Position numbers and translations under genes: made by a program. The notes beneath the pieces are model-generated. The model saw only the letters and a program-made list of their open reading frames with translations. It was not told the DNA's origin and made no database searches. 64,000 nt of DNA. It comes from Corynebacterium sp. NML98-0116. GTDB taxonomy: Bacteria; Actinomycetota; Actinomycetes; Mycobacteriales; Mycobacteriaceae. Location: assembly GCF_001767255.1 (NCBI RefSeq), contig NZ_CP017639.1, forward strand, positions 2,045,233-2,109,232. The letters are read 5' to 3'. How positions within the stretch are numbered: position 1 is the stretch's first letter; each line of letters begins with the position of its first letter. Of this stretch, positions 43,505 to 53,715 are shown piece after piece.

Positions 43505-43614
43505 AACGTTCGAAGCGTGGGCTTAGGAGCGTGCGATGCAGGTCGGTAAAAATCGGATAGGGTCGGCCAAAAGAGGCAACCAGCATCGCACTCCTTGAAC
43601 ACCTCGACCGGAGC
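43505..43614. repeat. Family B inverted-repeat element between sdhC and lpd
   Basis: About 110 bases. Left arm has GAGCGTGCGATGCAGGTCGG (43528-43547 region); right arm has ACCAGCATCGCACTCCTTGAACACCTCGACCGG. The arms pair imperfectly as in the copy at 58.0 kb, but the outermost left end is diverged. The right arm is nearly identical between the two copies. Confidence 0.75.
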
Positions 43615-43670
43615 AATGCATGAAGGCGCGAAGGCAGGGCAACTGAGCGAGAACCCCACCCACACAGCGC

Positions 43671-43704
43671 AAAACCCGGCCCCACCAACAGGCGGGACCG
43701 GGCG
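43671..43704 (-). terminator. Terminator of lpd
   Basis: On the minus strand GCCCGGTCCCGCC pairs with GGGGCCGGG around a TGTTGGT-type loop, followed by TTTT. It begins 15 bases after the lpd stop. Confidence 0.75.
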
Positions 43705-43719
43705 TCGAGAAGAAAAAGG

Positions 43720-45132
43720 CTACAGGTTGATCATGTGGCCTTCGATGCCGTGGGCCGCTTCCTTCAGCACCTCAGACAGGGTTGGGTGAATGTGGATAGA
43801 GCGGGCGATTTCGCCGGCGGTGAGGTCAAAGCGCTGTGCGAGGACGACCTCCGGCAGCAGCTCGGCAACGTTGGCGCCAACCAGGTGAGCGCCGAGGATC
43901 TCGCCGTATTCGGCGTCGGCGACGATCTTGCCGAAGCCCGCGGTCTCAGCCAGGCCGACTGCCTTGCCGTTCGCGGAGAACGGGAAGGTCGCGACCTTGA
44001 TTTCGCGGTCTGGCCACTTCTCCTTCGCTTGCTCCTCGGTGTAGCCCATGGAGGCGACCTGAGGGTTGCAGAAGGTGGCGCGCGGCGTCATCATGTAGTC
44101 CTCGATTTCGAGGGTTTCGGCACCCGCGATGGTCTCGGCGGCGATGATGCCCTGCGCCTCCGCAACATGCGCGAGCTGCAGCTTCGCGGTGACGTCGCCG
44201 ATGGCGTAAATGCCGTCTACGTTGGTGCGCATGCGGTCGTCGATAGCGATGGCGCCACGCTCGGTGAGCTCGACACCAGCCTTGTCCAGGCCGTAGCCCT
44301 CGACGCGCGGGGCGAAGCCGACAGAGATCATGACGCGCTCAACGGTGAGCGTTTCAGTCTTGTCGGTGCCATTCTTCTTGACGTCCACCTCGACCGAGTC
44401 ACCGTTGTCCCGCACCGCGGTGGTTGCGTGGCCGGTCATGAGCTTGACGCCGAGCTTCTTGTACGCCTTCGCGATCTCCTTGGACACGTCCTTGTCCTCG
44501 TTCGGCAGGACGCGATCCATGTACTCGATAACGGTGACATCCACGCCGTAGTTGGACAGCACGTACGCAAACTCCATGCCGATAGCACCCGCACCCACGA
44601 TGACCATGGACTTCGGTGCATCCTCGTTGAGGATCTGCTCCTCGAAGGAGACAACGTTCTTGCTCAGCTCGATGCCTGGCAGAGTGCGCACGACGGAGCC
44701 GGTCGCGATGATGCAGTTGTCGAAGGTGACGGTCTTCCCCTTGTCGTCACCTTCGGTGATCTCGATCGTGTTGGAATCGGTGAAGGAGCCAAGACCGTGG
44801 ATCTCCTGGATCTTGTTCTTCTTCATCAAGTAATGCACGCCACCAACGATCTTCTCGGAGACCTTGCGGGAGCGCTTGTGGGCGTCTTCGTAATCAAACT
44901 CGACATCACCCTTGATGCCGAACGTCTTCGCCTCATGGTTGAAGATGTGGGCGATCTCCGCGTTCTTAATCAACGACTTCGACGGGATACACCCAACGTT
45001 GAGGCACACACCTCCCCAGTACTGCTTCTCAATGACCGCAACCTTCAGGCCCAGCTGCGCTGCTCGGATGGCGGCGACATAGCCACCAGGGCCAGCGCCG
45101 AGGACAACAACGTCATAATGCTCTTTAGTCAC
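43720..45132 (-). CDS. lpd: Dihydrolipoamide dehydrogenase
   Basis: 470 residues. It reoxidises dihydrolipoyl groups of the pyruvate and 2-oxoglutarate dehydrogenase complexes (E3). FAD motif [11 protein letters not shown], redox disulfide [13 protein letters not shown] (Cys about 43 and 48), NAD motif [12 protein letters not shown], and catalytic H-P-T-L-S-E at the end. Start GTG at 45132 (V-T-K-E-H-Y-D-V); a longer reading crosses the promoter. A palindrome ACGTT-GCTTGT-AACGT at 45145-45160 overlaps the probable -10. Confidence 0.96.
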   Translation of the reverse strand: MTKEHYDVVVLGAGPGGYVAAIRAAQLGLKVAVIEKQYWGGVCLNVGCIPSKSLIKNAEIAHIFNHEAKTFGIKGDVEFDYEDAHKRSRKVSEKIVGGVHYLMKKNKIQEIHGLGSFTDSNTIEITEGDDKGKTVTFDNCIIATGSVVRTLPGIELSKNVVSFEEQILNEDAPKSMVIVGAGAIGMEFAYVLSNYGVDVTVIEYMDRVLPNEDKDVSKEIAKAYKKLGVKLMTGHATTAVRDNGDSVEVDVKKNGTDKTETLTVERVMISVGFAPRVEGYGLDKAGVELTERGAIAIDDRMRTNVDGIYAIGDVTAKLQLAHVAEAQGIIAAETIAGAETLEIEDYMMTPRATFCNPQVASMGYTEEQAKEKWPDREIKVATFPFSANGKAVGLAETAGFGKIVADAEYGEILGAHLVGANVAELLPEVVLAQRFDLTAGEIARSIHIHPTLSEVLKEAAHGIEGHMINL

Positions 45133-45144
45133 GCCCCATAGAAT

Positions 45145-45160
45145 ACGTTGCTTGTAACGT
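45145..45160 (-). promoter_or_regulatory. Palindrome over the lpd promoter
   Basis: ACGTT-GCTTGT-AACGT has 5-base arms, 12 bases upstream of the lpd GTG, next to TATTCT on the minus strand. It may be an operator controlling lpd or the divergent mycolyltransferase; the factor is unknown. Confidence 0.35.
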
Positions 45161-45239
45161 TTTCGCTTCAATATCGGACACTTTAATAGAATGCTTGAAG
45201 GACACCCTTCACCACCTACAAAAAGTTGAGGAGCACCCC

Positions 45240-46514
45240 GTGAATATTGCGCGTCCAGCTATCGCCGGAGCCGCTGCCGTCGCGATCGCTGCAGGAGGCT
45301 GGTATGCCGTTGCACCATCCGAACAGGCAACGACTATTTCTGCCGCCCAGAGCGTAGAGGAGACGTCGATAAGTGAGGCGACGACGACCTCTTCCTCGAA
45401 GACCACCACGACCACAACCAAGGTTGAGGAAACGACGGTCGTCGAAGTCGTAGAGGAAGACAGCACCGAACCCACGCTTGATGACGCCGACATCCCCACA
45501 GCAGAGGGTGCCGAAACCACAAACGCTGCCATCGCGCGCGTAAAGAAGCTGGAAACCGCACCGCAAAAACCCAGCGGCGGCGATCAGTACTGGTTCACCA
45601 ACATCGACGGCATCAAAGGCTCCGAGAAGCTCAGCGTCTACTCCCCCGCTATGGAGCGCGACATCCCCGTCGGTGTGATCCGCGCTGGCGTACCGAACGC
45701 ACCGACCATCTACCTCCTCAACGGCGCCGGTGGCTCCGAGCAGGATACTGACTGGATCGCGCAAGCGGGCACCGTGGTGAAGAAGGTCTTCGAAGACGAG
45801 CCGGTCAACGTCGTCATCCCGATGGCGGGTGCGTTCTCCTACTACATCGACTGGCTCTACGAGCCGAACTCCCGCTACCTGCAAGGCAAACAGCTGTGGT
45901 CCACGTTCCTGGGCTCCGAGCTTCCTGACGCCATCGAGCCCTACCTCGAGGCCAACGACAAGCGCGCCGTGGTCGGGTTCTCCATGTCCGCCACCTCAGC
46001 TCTCCTCCTCGCTGAGCACAACCCTGGCCGCTACGCCGCCGTCGGCTCCTTCTCCGGCTGCGCCGCTACCTCGACCGGCATCCCGAACGGCTGGGTCAAC
46101 CTCACCGTCAACCGCGGCGGCGCCAAGCCCGAGGAGATGTGGGGCCGCGCCGGCAGCGAGTACAACCGACACAACGACGCCCTCGTCAACGCCGAGAAGC
46201 TCAAGGGCACCAAGCTGTACATCTCCAGCGCAACGGGCCTTTTCGCCGAAAGTGACACCGTCGGCTTCCTCCGCAAGACCCGCGACATGGACTTCGTCCA
46301 GGCCTCCGCGAACGCCCAAACCCTCATCGTCGAGGGCGGCGTGATCGAAGCCGCCATGAACGCCTGCACCCACGACCTGCTGGTCAAGCTCAAGGCCAAC
46401 GACATTCCATACAACGCCAACCTGCGCGCCACCGGCACCCACTCATGGCGCATCTGGAAGGAAGACCTGGAGCTGTCCTGGAAGCAGACCATCAAGCCGG
46501 CGCTTGGACTGTAG
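45240..46514 (+). CDS. Mycolyltransferase / corynomycolyl esterase family, copy 1
   Basis: 424 residues. Signal sequence (about 4-25), then a Thr/Ser/Glu/Val-rich low-complexity linker (about 35-85), then an alpha/beta-hydrolase domain like antigen 85: Y-L-L-N-G-A-G-G, nucleophile Ser in V-V-G-F-S-M-S-A-T, an acidic residue in the later strands, and catalytic His in G-T-H-S-W. It transfers mycolic acids to trehalose, arabinogalactan or proteins outside the membrane. GTG 45240 has GAGGAG six bases upstream; the longer reading from 45195 has no support. A closely related gene follows 0.6 kb on. The 10-mer on the minus sense lies at 45364 and uses a rare ATA codon. Confidence 0.88.
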   Translation: MNIARPAIAGAAAVAIAAGGWYAVAPSEQATTISAAQSVEETSISEATTTSSSKTTTTTTKVEETTVVEVVEEDSTEPTLDDADIPTAEGAETTNAAIARVKKLETAPQKPSGGDQYWFTNIDGIKGSEKLSVYSPAMERDIPVGVIRAGVPNAPTIYLLNGAGGSEQDTDWIAQAGTVVKKVFEDEPVNVVIPMAGAFSYYIDWLYEPNSRYLQGKQLWSTFLGSELPDAIEPYLEANDKRAVVGFSMSATSALLLAEHNPGRYAAVGSFSGCAATSTGIPNGWVNLTVNRGGAKPEEMWGRAGSEYNRHNDALVNAEKLKGTKLYISSATGLFAESDTVGFLRKTRDMDFVQASANAQTLIVEGGVIEAAMNACTHDLLVKLKANDIPYNANLRATGTHSWRIWKEDLELSWKQTIKPALGL

Positions 46515-46527
46515 CCCCCACCCCAGA

Positions 46528-46762
46528 CACCAAATTCCCTCCCACACTAGGAATTTGGTGCGCCCCCTGGTCGACCAGTGCCAAAGGACGCAACCCTTAA
46601 CATCTAGCACTTTTCTCACCTGCAGGTTTGAATGTCTATCCTAAATAAGGTTGCGCCTTTTGGCACTCCAGCGTTTCCACAAGACACCAAATTCCCTCAC
46701 GCCCACTCGGCGACCTGGGGAAACACAAACCTGCCCCCAAAAAATTAAGGAATTTGGTGCGC
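46528..46762. repeat. Intergenic modular inverted-repeat element, family A copy 4 (order II-I-II)
   Basis: The best preserved copy. Module II: CACCAAATTCC (46528) with GGAATTTGGTG (46550), almost no loop. Module I: AGTGCCAAAGGACGCAACCC (46577-46596) with TTGCGCCTTTTGGCACT (46651-46667), loop containing TCTAGCACTTTTCTCACCTGC. Module II again: CACCAAATTCCCTCAC (46685) with GGAATTTGGTGCGC (46749), loop containing GCGACCTGGGGAAACAC. It lies between the mycolyltransferase and the 36-codon gene; the gap has no other coding sequence. Confidence 0.88.
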
Positions 46763-46781
46763 AGCGCCCTGCACGAACCAC

Positions 46782-46823
46782 AAAAACCCGCCGCCCACCC
46801 AACAACAGGTGGCGCGACGGGTT
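46782..46823 (-). terminator. Terminator of the 36-codon gene
   Basis: On the minus strand AACCCGTCGCGCCACC pairs with GGTGGGCGGCGGGTT around a TGTTGTTG-type loop, followed by five T. It lies 27 bases after the small gene's stop, supporting that the gene is transcribed. Confidence 0.75.
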
Positions 46824-46849
46824 CAATCGGGCCAAATCGGGCCGAGCCC

Positions 46850-46960
46850 CTAGAACAGGCCCATGCCGTATGCGATGGTGGAAGACGTCGAGGAGCCGAA
46901 GTGGATCAGCTCGCCGAGGACGTTATTGATGGCGACCTGCATGGACTCGATCGGGTTCAT
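46850..46960 (-). CDS. 36-residue peptide, possible O-mycoloylated or porin-like envelope peptide
   Basis: Encodes M-N-P-I-E-S-M-Q-V-A-I-N-N-V-L-G at the start and F-G-S-S-T-S-S-T-I-A-Y-G-M-G-L-F at the end. The ribosome site AGAAGG lies 9 bases before the ATG and a terminator follows. The peptide lacks a signal sequence, is amphipathic, and has a Ser/Thr cluster. Its size, lack of signal peptide and position between two mycolyltransferase genes recall corynebacterial PorA/PorH and ProtX peptides, some of which are O-mycoloylated on serine. I do not recognise the sequence itself, so the family link is inference. Confidence 0.7.
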   Translation of the reverse strand: MNPIESMQVAINNVLGELIHFGSSTSSTIAYGMGLF

Positions 46961-47086
46961 TGCAACTACCTTCTTTCAAAGAGAAATTCTGTAAGAACGA
47001 AATACTTCCCACATTCTTGCACGAAACGCCGAACAAAGTGACACCAGAAGCCCCAATTGCCACATCTGTAAAGTAGGATGGCTTCC

Positions 47087-48226
47087 ATGTTGAAGCGCAT
47101 CACTCGTTCGGTTGTGGCTACAGCGATGGCTGTGGCCATTCCTTTGTCGGCACTCCAGGCGATCCCAGCAGTTACGCCAACAGCATCGGCCCAGCCCGTG
47201 GGTACGGTGAAGCCCTGGAACGCAATTGCGAATCCACCGTTGGCGAAGACGGACGGGAAGCCGCAGAAGTGGGTCGAGAAGGTTGACCATAAGCAGGTGT
47301 TGAGCTTCTTGGTGTATTCGCCGTCGATGCGCCGGGATATCCCGGTGGCGGTGTTGCCTGCGACGAATACTGCGGGGCAGCGCGTACAGAACGCGCCGAC
47401 GATCTACCTGCTCAACGGCGCTGGTGGTGCGGAGCAGCACCAGGACTGGTTGAGCATGAGTGATGCTCGCGAGTTCTTCGCAGGCAAGGGCGTCAATGTT
47501 GTGATTCCGCAGGAGGGCGCGTTTTCGTACTACACGGACTGGGTGAGTGACAATGTGCGCTCGCGCTACATTAACGGCCCACAGAAGTGGGAGACGTTCC
47601 TGGTCAAGGAGTTGCCGGGGCCGATTGAGGGGCTGCTGGGGGCGGACAAGAATCGCCGTTCGATTGTGGGATTCTCGATGTCGGGGACCACGTCTCTGGT
47701 GTTGCCGACGCACTACCCCGGGTTCTATAAGTCTGCGGCGTCCTTCTCGGGGTGTGCGGCGACGTCGACGCCTGAGGCGTACCAGTTTGGCCGGATTACG
47801 GTGAACCGGGCGTCGGGAACGTTGGATTACCGGACGGTGACGCCGGAGATGATGTGGGGGCCGATGGGTAGCCCGAATAACCGCTATAACGATGCGCTTG
47901 TGAATGCGGAGAAGCTGCGCGGGACCCGCTTGTATATTTCGACGGGCACGGGCCTGGCGGGCCGCCAGGATCAGGTGAGTTACTTGGTTGGCCAGGGGCT
48001 TCCGCAGCCTGCGGCGAGTGTCGGTTCGGCGATTCTGCAGGTTGAGGGCGGCGTGATTGAGGCTGCGATTAATAAGTGTTCGCATGATTTGCGCGCGAAG
48101 CTTGAGGGTCTGAATATTCCGGCGCATTATGAGTTCCGGAATGCGGGGACGCACTCGTGGCCGTACTGGCGCGAGGATCTGCACAAGGCGTGGTTTACGA
48201 CGATCGCGCCGTCGTTCGGAATGTAA
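47087..48226 (+). CDS. Mycolyltransferase / corynomycolyl esterase family, copy 2
   Basis: 379 residues. Signal peptide (about 1-36, cleaved near A-S-A-Q). The hydrolase domain has [11 protein letters not shown], nucleophile Ser in I-V-G-F-S-M-S-G-T, C-A-A-T-S-T and the catalytic His in G-T-H-S-W-P-Y. It is similar over its length to copy 1 but lacks the Thr-rich linker. The ATG at 47087 (M-L-K-R-I-T) is preferred to 47078 because AGGA then lies about 9 bases upstream. Nucleotide usage is less GC-rich at third positions than copy 1. The flippase-like gene follows 16 bases later. Confidence 0.88.
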   Translation: MLKRITRSVVATAMAVAIPLSALQAIPAVTPTASAQPVGTVKPWNAIANPPLAKTDGKPQKWVEKVDHKQVLSFLVYSPSMRRDIPVAVLPATNTAGQRVQNAPTIYLLNGAGGAEQHQDWLSMSDAREFFAGKGVNVVIPQEGAFSYYTDWVSDNVRSRYINGPQKWETFLVKELPGPIEGLLGADKNRRSIVGFSMSGTTSLVLPTHYPGFYKSAASFSGCAATSTPEAYQFGRITVNRASGTLDYRTVTPEMMWGPMGSPNNRYNDALVNAEKLRGTRLYISTGTGLAGRQDQVSYLVGQGLPQPAASVGSAILQVEGGVIEAAINKCSHDLRAKLEGLNIPAHYEFRNAGTHSWPYWREDLHKAWFTTIAPSFGM

Positions 48227-48242
48227 GGCGATGTAACGCCAG

Positions 48243-49424
48243 GTGAAGCACCTTTCTTTTGCCACGCTGTTCGCGGCGGTCAGTGGCTTTGTGGTGTTGT
48301 GGGTGGCGTCGAAAGCACTCGACGCCGACTCGGCCTACCGCTACTTCGCTGCGTACTGGGGGTTGTTCTTCGCGTCCACCGGGCTTATCGACGGCCTCAC
48401 CCACGAGACCACGCGTGCCGTCGCGGCGGCGCGCGAGGATGGCCGACGGGGTTCGGCGAATCCGTGGCGGTTGGGGGCGTGGACGGCGCTGGTGGTGGTC
48501 GTTGTGGCGGCGGTGGCGGGCGCGCTGTTCATCGGCACTGTTGTTCCCGGAAGTACTCTGACGGCCACTGCCCTGCTGCAGGTTGGCCTGGTGATGTACG
48601 TGTTCCAGGCGGTGTTGGGCGGGGTGCTATCGGGGGCGCAGTTGTGGGAGCGCTACGCGGCGCTGGTGGCGCTGGATTCGGGTGTGCGGCTGGTGTTGGC
48701 GCTTCTAGCGTGGGCGCTAGGGTGGGGCCTGCCTGCGTTTTTGGTGATTACGGTGGTCGGCGCGTTGAGCTGGCTGGTGATGTTGCGTCGGGAGCATTTG
48801 CGGGTGCCGCTGGACGTGCATCGTGGGGTGTTTGTGCGTCGGGTGTTGACGGCGATGGTGGCGTCGGGGGCGTCGGCGGCGTTGATTACGGGCTTCCCGA
48901 CGGCGGTCAACGTGGCGTTCCCGCAGGCGTCGGTGGCGGCGATTATGAACGCAGTGATTTTGACGCGGGCGCCGGTGTTGGTGCCGTTGCAGCGTTTCCA
49001 GTCGGCGCTGGTGGTGAGGTTTGTGGAGCGTCGAGAAGCGTTGTTTGCGGCGTTGGTGCAGCCGGTTGCTGCCGTGCTGGGCCTAGGTGTTGTGGGCTTC
49101 GCCGCGGCGTGGGCGGTGGGCCCCTGGATTCTAAAACTGGCGTTTGACCCGGAGTTTTACGTCGATGGGTTGACGCTTGGGGTGCTCACGTTCGCGTCGG
49201 CGTTTATGGGCGCGCTGATTATTACGGGGGTGGCGGTGCTGTCGCTGGAGCGGCACGGCTGGTACGTCGCGGGGTGGCTGACGGCGACGGCGGTGGCGTT
49301 CGCGGTACTGGGGGTGATGCCGCGGCTCGTGGGTGTCGACGTCCACTCCGTCGTGGTCACGGCCTTGTTCGCGGGCCCGTTGGCGGGGGCGGCGGTACAT
49401 TTGGTGGCGCTCCGGCTAAGGTAG
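48243..49424 (+). CDS. Polysaccharide-flippase-like polytopic membrane protein
   Basis: 393 residues with 10-12 predicted helices and few polar loops, resembling MATE/Wzx-type lipid-linked oligosaccharide exporters, though the similarity is general. It starts at GTG 48243. The position directly ahead of dTDP-rhamnose genes and glycosyltransferases supports a role in moving a cell-wall glycan precursor across the membrane. Six bases separate it from rmlB. CTTATCGACG at 48384. Confidence 0.7.
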   Translation: MKHLSFATLFAAVSGFVVLWVASKALDADSAYRYFAAYWGLFFASTGLIDGLTHETTRAVAAAREDGRRGSANPWRLGAWTALVVVVVAAVAGALFIGTVVPGSTLTATALLQVGLVMYVFQAVLGGVLSGAQLWERYAALVALDSGVRLVLALLAWALGWGLPAFLVITVVGALSWLVMLRREHLRVPLDVHRGVFVRRVLTAMVASGASAALITGFPTAVNVAFPQASVAAIMNAVILTRAPVLVPLQRFQSALVVRFVERREALFAALVQPVAAVLGLGVVGFAAAWAVGPWILKLAFDPEFYVDGLTLGVLTFASAFMGALIITGVAVLSLERHGWYVAGWLTATAVAFAVLGVMPRLVGVDVHSVVVTALFAGPLAGAAVHLVALRLR

Positions 49425-50416
<992 letters not shown>

Positions 50417-50417
<1 letters not shown>

Positions 50418-51709
50418 TGATTGCTGGGTTGGAAGTCCACGAGCTTGCGGTGCACCGCGATAACCGCGGCTGGTTCAAGGAAAACTGGGCTGGACAGAAG
50501 CTGGTGCCGGTGCAACAGAATGTGAGCTTCAACGCGCGGCGCGGGGCGACTCGCGGCATGCACGCGGAGCCGTGGGATAAGTGGGTGTCGGTGGCGTCGG
50601 GCCGCGTGTTTGGGGCGTGGGTGGACATGCGCGAGGGCTCAGCGACGTTCGGGGAGACGTTCAGCTGCGAGATCGGCCCGGAGACGGCGGTGTTCGTGCC
50701 GCGCGGGGTGGCCAACGGCTTCCAGGCGCTCGAGGACGACACGACGTACATTTACCTGGTCAACGAGCGCTACCAGCCCGGCGCGCGCTACGCCTACTGC
50801 TCCTACAAAGAGGTCGAGTGGCCGCTGGAGCCCACGGAGCTTTCGGAGGCCGACCTCACTCACCCCATGCTTGTCGACGCCACCCCAGTCCCCCAGCGCA
50901 AAATCCTTGTGACGGGCGCGAACGGGCAGCTGGGCCGGGCGCTGCAGGAACTGTACGGGCCGGATGAGGCGGAGTTCTGCAGGCGGGACCAGCTGGACAT
51001 CACGAACCTGGAGGGCGTGGACTGGTCGAAGTATTGGGCGGTGATCAACTGCGCGGCGTACAACGACGTCAATGGCGCAGAGGATGACCCGGCGGGCGCG
51101 TGGCGTGTGAACGCGGAGGCCCCGGCGCAGCTGGCGCGGGTGGCCAATGAGCACGACTTGGTGTTGGTGCACGTGTCCAGCGACTACATCTTCGACGGCA
51201 CGCACGAGGTGCACACGGAAGACGAGCTGCCGAGCCCGCTGAGCCGCTACGGGGCGTCGAAGGCTGCCGGGGAGACGGCGGCGCAGGTGGCGCGCAGGCA
51301 CTACGTGGTTCGGACGTCCTGGGTGTTCGGGGACGGCGCGAACTTCATGGCGACGATGCGCTCCCTCGCGGAGGCCGGCGCAAAGCCGCGGGTGGTGAAG
51401 GACCAGCGCGGGCGGCCGACGTCGGCGGAGGACCTGGCGAAGGGCATCCGCCACCTGCTGGCCAACGAGGCTGCGTACGGGGTGTACAACATCACTTCGG
51501 ATGGGGATTCGGTGGGCCGCGACGAGATCGCGATGGCGGTATTCATCGGGATGGGCAAGGACCCCGCGCAGGTACACCCGGTAACTTCGGAGGAGTACGG
51601 GGACAAGGCGCCACGGCCTGCGGAATCGACGCTGGCGCTGGACAAGATCAAGGCGACGGGCTTTGCCCCCATGAACTGGAGAGCTGCGTTGGCGCTCTAT
51701 CTTGGGTAG
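50417..51709 (+). CDS. rmlCD: RmlC-RmlD fusion: dTDP-4-keto-rhamnose 3,5-epimerase / reductase
   Basis: 430 residues with two domains. Residues about 1-155 form an RmlC cupin (R-D-N-R-G-W-F-K-E, then R-G-M-H, then V-P-R-G-V-A-N-G-F-Q). From about 162 an SDR RmlD domain starts with I-L-V-T-G-A-N-G-Q-L-G-R and has D-Y-I-F-D-G and Y-G-A-S-K-A-A-G-E. The fusion performs the last two steps of dTDP-rhamnose synthesis in one polypeptide. Such fusions are known in corynebacteria. The ATG overlaps the rmlB stop; the 44-codon upstream extension is not real. Confidence 0.93.
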
Positions 51710-51719
51710 GTTGTACTGC

Positions 51720-52046
51720 ATGAATCGCACTTCTCTTGCAGCTCTCGCGGTGGCGGGGGCACTGGTGGTGGCAACCCCGGCGTTCGCTTCCACCCAAACT
51801 TCTACCCCTTCGGCCCCGGCAACCACCACGGTCACCGTCACCCCGACGGTGACGGCGACGGTCACCCCGACGGTTGCACCAACGACGACGAACACCGCCC
51901 CGACGGACCCTGCGATGGCGCTGTCCGCGGGCGACACGTCGAACGTGTCCACCCCGGCGCTCGTCCTGTTCATCATGGGCATTCTGACCACGGTGCTGAC
52001 CGTGATTGAGAAGCTGCCGCTGGACCAGATCCTGCCGAAGCGCTAA
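51720..52046 (+). CDS. Small secreted membrane-anchored Thr/Pro-rich protein
   Basis: 108 residues: signal peptide (cleaved near A-F-A-S, about 24), a Thr/Pro/Val repeat stretch (about 25-65, with [12 protein letters not shown]), and one C-terminal helix (about 80-95) with a short tail ending L-P-K-R. It looks like a surface stalk rather than an enzyme. It sits between rmlCD and rmlA on the same strand, 4 bases before rmlA, so it is part of the cluster. Function unknown. Confidence 0.75.
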   Translation: MNRTSLAALAVAGALVVATPAFASTQTSTPSAPATTTVTVTPTVTATVTPTVAPTTTNTAPTDPAMALSAGDTSNVSTPALVLFIMGILTTVLTVIEKLPLDQILPKR

Positions 52047-52050
52047 GTCG

Positions 52051-52899
52051 ATGAAGGGCATCATTCTGGCCGGCGGGTCCGGCACCCGGCTCTACCCGAT
52101 TACGAAGGGTATTTCGAAGCAGTTGATGCCGATTTATGACAAGCCCATGATCTATTACCCGCTGACCACGCTGATCAGCGCTGGTATCCGGGAGATCATG
52201 GTGATCACCACGCCGGAGGACGCGCCCGCGTTCCGGCGTCTCCTCGGTGATGGTTCCGACTGGGGCATCATGCTCCACTACGGCATCCAACCCTCCCCCG
52301 ATGGGCTTGCCCAGGCGTTCCTGATCGCCGAGGACTTCATCGGGGATGACTCGGTGGCGCTCGTGCTGGGTGACAACATTTTCGACGGCGCCCTGGACTT
52401 AAGCCATGACGGCACCGGCGGCACCATCTTCGCCTACGAGGTCTCCGACCCGCACCGCTACGGCGTGGTGGACTTCGACGCGAATGGCGTGGCCACCTCG
52501 ATTGAGGAGAAACCGAAGCACCCGAAGTCCAACTTCGCCGTCGTCGGCCTGTACTTTTACGACAACCAGGTCGTGGACATCGCGAAGACGATCACCCCGA
52601 GCGCCCGCGGCGAGCTGGAGATCACCAGCGTGAACGAGGCGTACCTGAAGGCGAACCAGCTGCGGGTCCACCGTCTGAACAGGGGTGACGTGTGGCTGGA
52701 CACCGGCACGATCGACTCGATGGCGGAGGCCTCCGCCTACGTGGAGGTGCTGCAGAAGCGCACCGGCCTGGTGATCGGCTCGCCGGAGGTCGCCGCCTAC
52801 GAGCAGGGGTTCATCTCTGTGGACAGGCTGGTCAGCCTGGGTGAGTCCATGGTGAAGTCGGGCTACGGCACATTTCTTCTCGACGCCGCACGCAACTAG
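52051..52899 (+). CDS. rmlA: Glucose-1-phosphate thymidylyltransferase
   Basis: 282 residues. It makes dTDP-glucose, the first step to dTDP-rhamnose. N-terminal [13 protein letters not shown] is the nucleotide-binding signature; Y-D-K-P-M-I-Y-Y-P and L-V-L-G-D-N-I-F are diagnostic. ATG 52051 directly precedes that motif; longer readings are artefacts of overlap with the previous gene. Confidence 0.95.
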   Translation: MKGIILAGGSGTRLYPITKGISKQLMPIYDKPMIYYPLTTLISAGIREIMVITTPEDAPAFRRLLGDGSDWGIMLHYGIQPSPDGLAQAFLIAEDFIGDDSVALVLGDNIFDGALDLSHDGTGGTIFAYEVSDPHRYGVVDFDANGVATSIEEKPKHPKSNFAVVGLYFYDNQVVDIAKTITPSARGELEITSVNEAYLKANQLRVHRLNRGDVWLDTGTIDSMAEASAYVEVLQKRTGLVIGSPEVAAYEQGFISVDRLVSLGESMVKSGYGTFLLDAARN

Positions 52900-52910
52900 T
52901 ATCGGTAGTC

Positions 52911-53702
52911 ATGTCCACCGTTACTGCGCTCCTGTCTGCCTACCACGGCACTGTTCCTGACCAGCTCGCCGAGGCGCTGCAATCCCTCGCTGAGCAGACC
53001 CGCCCCGCGGACGAGGTCGTGGTCGTCTTTGATGGGCTGGTGGCGGATGGGGTCGAGGGGGTCGTCGAGAAGTATGGGGCGCGCGTGGTGCGCTGTGGCG
53101 AAAACCGCGGTGCTGGCCCTGCGCTGCAGGCGGCACTGGAGACGATCGACAGCGAGTTCGTGGCGCAGCTCGACTCCGACGACAAGGCGTTCCCCCAGCG
53201 CATTGAGCGGCAACTCGAGTTTTTGCAGCAGCACCCCGAGGTGTCCGTGGTGGGTACTGCGGTGCAGGAGTTCGACGGCGAGCGCACCGGCGGCATCCGG
53301 CGCCTGCCCGAGCACCCCGCACACTACGCCAAGATGAACTCGCCGATGAACCACCCTTCCGTGATGTACCGCACCGCGGACGTCAAGGCGGTCGGCGGCT
53401 ACCAGGACGTACACCTCATGGAGGACTACGACCTCTTCGCGCGCCTCATCGCCGAGGGATACACGCTCTACAACATGCAGGAGCCGCTCACCTACTTCCG
53501 CGTCACCGACGAGCAGTTCGACCGTCGCACCGGCAGCGACATGTTCACTTCGGAGGTAGACATGCAGATCCGGCTAGTGCGCTACGGCCTGATCGGCCGC
53601 ACCCGCGCGATGGTGAACGTCGCGGTGCGCACCCTCTACCGCCTGCTGCCGAAGCCTCTGCTGAAGCGCGTTTATGCGCGGCTTTTCCACCGCGACGGGT
53701 AA
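52911..53702 (+). CDS. Glycosyltransferase family 2, rhamnosyl/galactosyl-type
   Basis: 263 residues, GT-A fold. V-T-A-L-L-S-A-Y at the start, V-V-V-V-F-D-G (nucleotide Asp), then A-Q-L-D-S-D-D-K (DxD metal site) and a M-E-D-Y-D-L-F-A motif. A weakly hydrophobic C-terminal region (about 225-255) may touch the membrane. The cluster context (rmlABCD) suggests that it adds a sugar to a cell-wall glycan or polyprenyl lipid. The acceptor is unknown. Confidence 0.85.
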   Translation: MSTVTALLSAYHGTVPDQLAEALQSLAEQTRPADEVVVVFDGLVADGVEGVVEKYGARVVRCGENRGAGPALQAALETIDSEFVAQLDSDDKAFPQRIERQLEFLQQHPEVSVVGTAVQEFDGERTGGIRRLPEHPAHYAKMNSPMNHPSVMYRTADVKAVGGYQDVHLMEDYDLFARLIAEGYTLYNMQEPLTYFRVTDEQFDRRTGSDMFTSEVDMQIRLVRYGLIGRTRAMVNVAVRTLYRLLPKPLLKRVYARLFHRDG

Positions 53703-53715
53703 CATCTGCGTCAAC

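Larger units (their letters stand above)
43178..43719. other. 542-base sdhC-lpd intergenic region
   Basis: Holds the sdhC promoter region with a GlxR-type site, a small hairpin (ACTACC-CCCAAA-GGTCGGTAGT near 43411-43432), a family-B repeat and the lpd terminator. No gene was recognised. In C. glutamicum ramB, the regulator of acetate metabolism, lies between lpd and sdhC (from memory); it is absent here. Confidence 0.6.
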
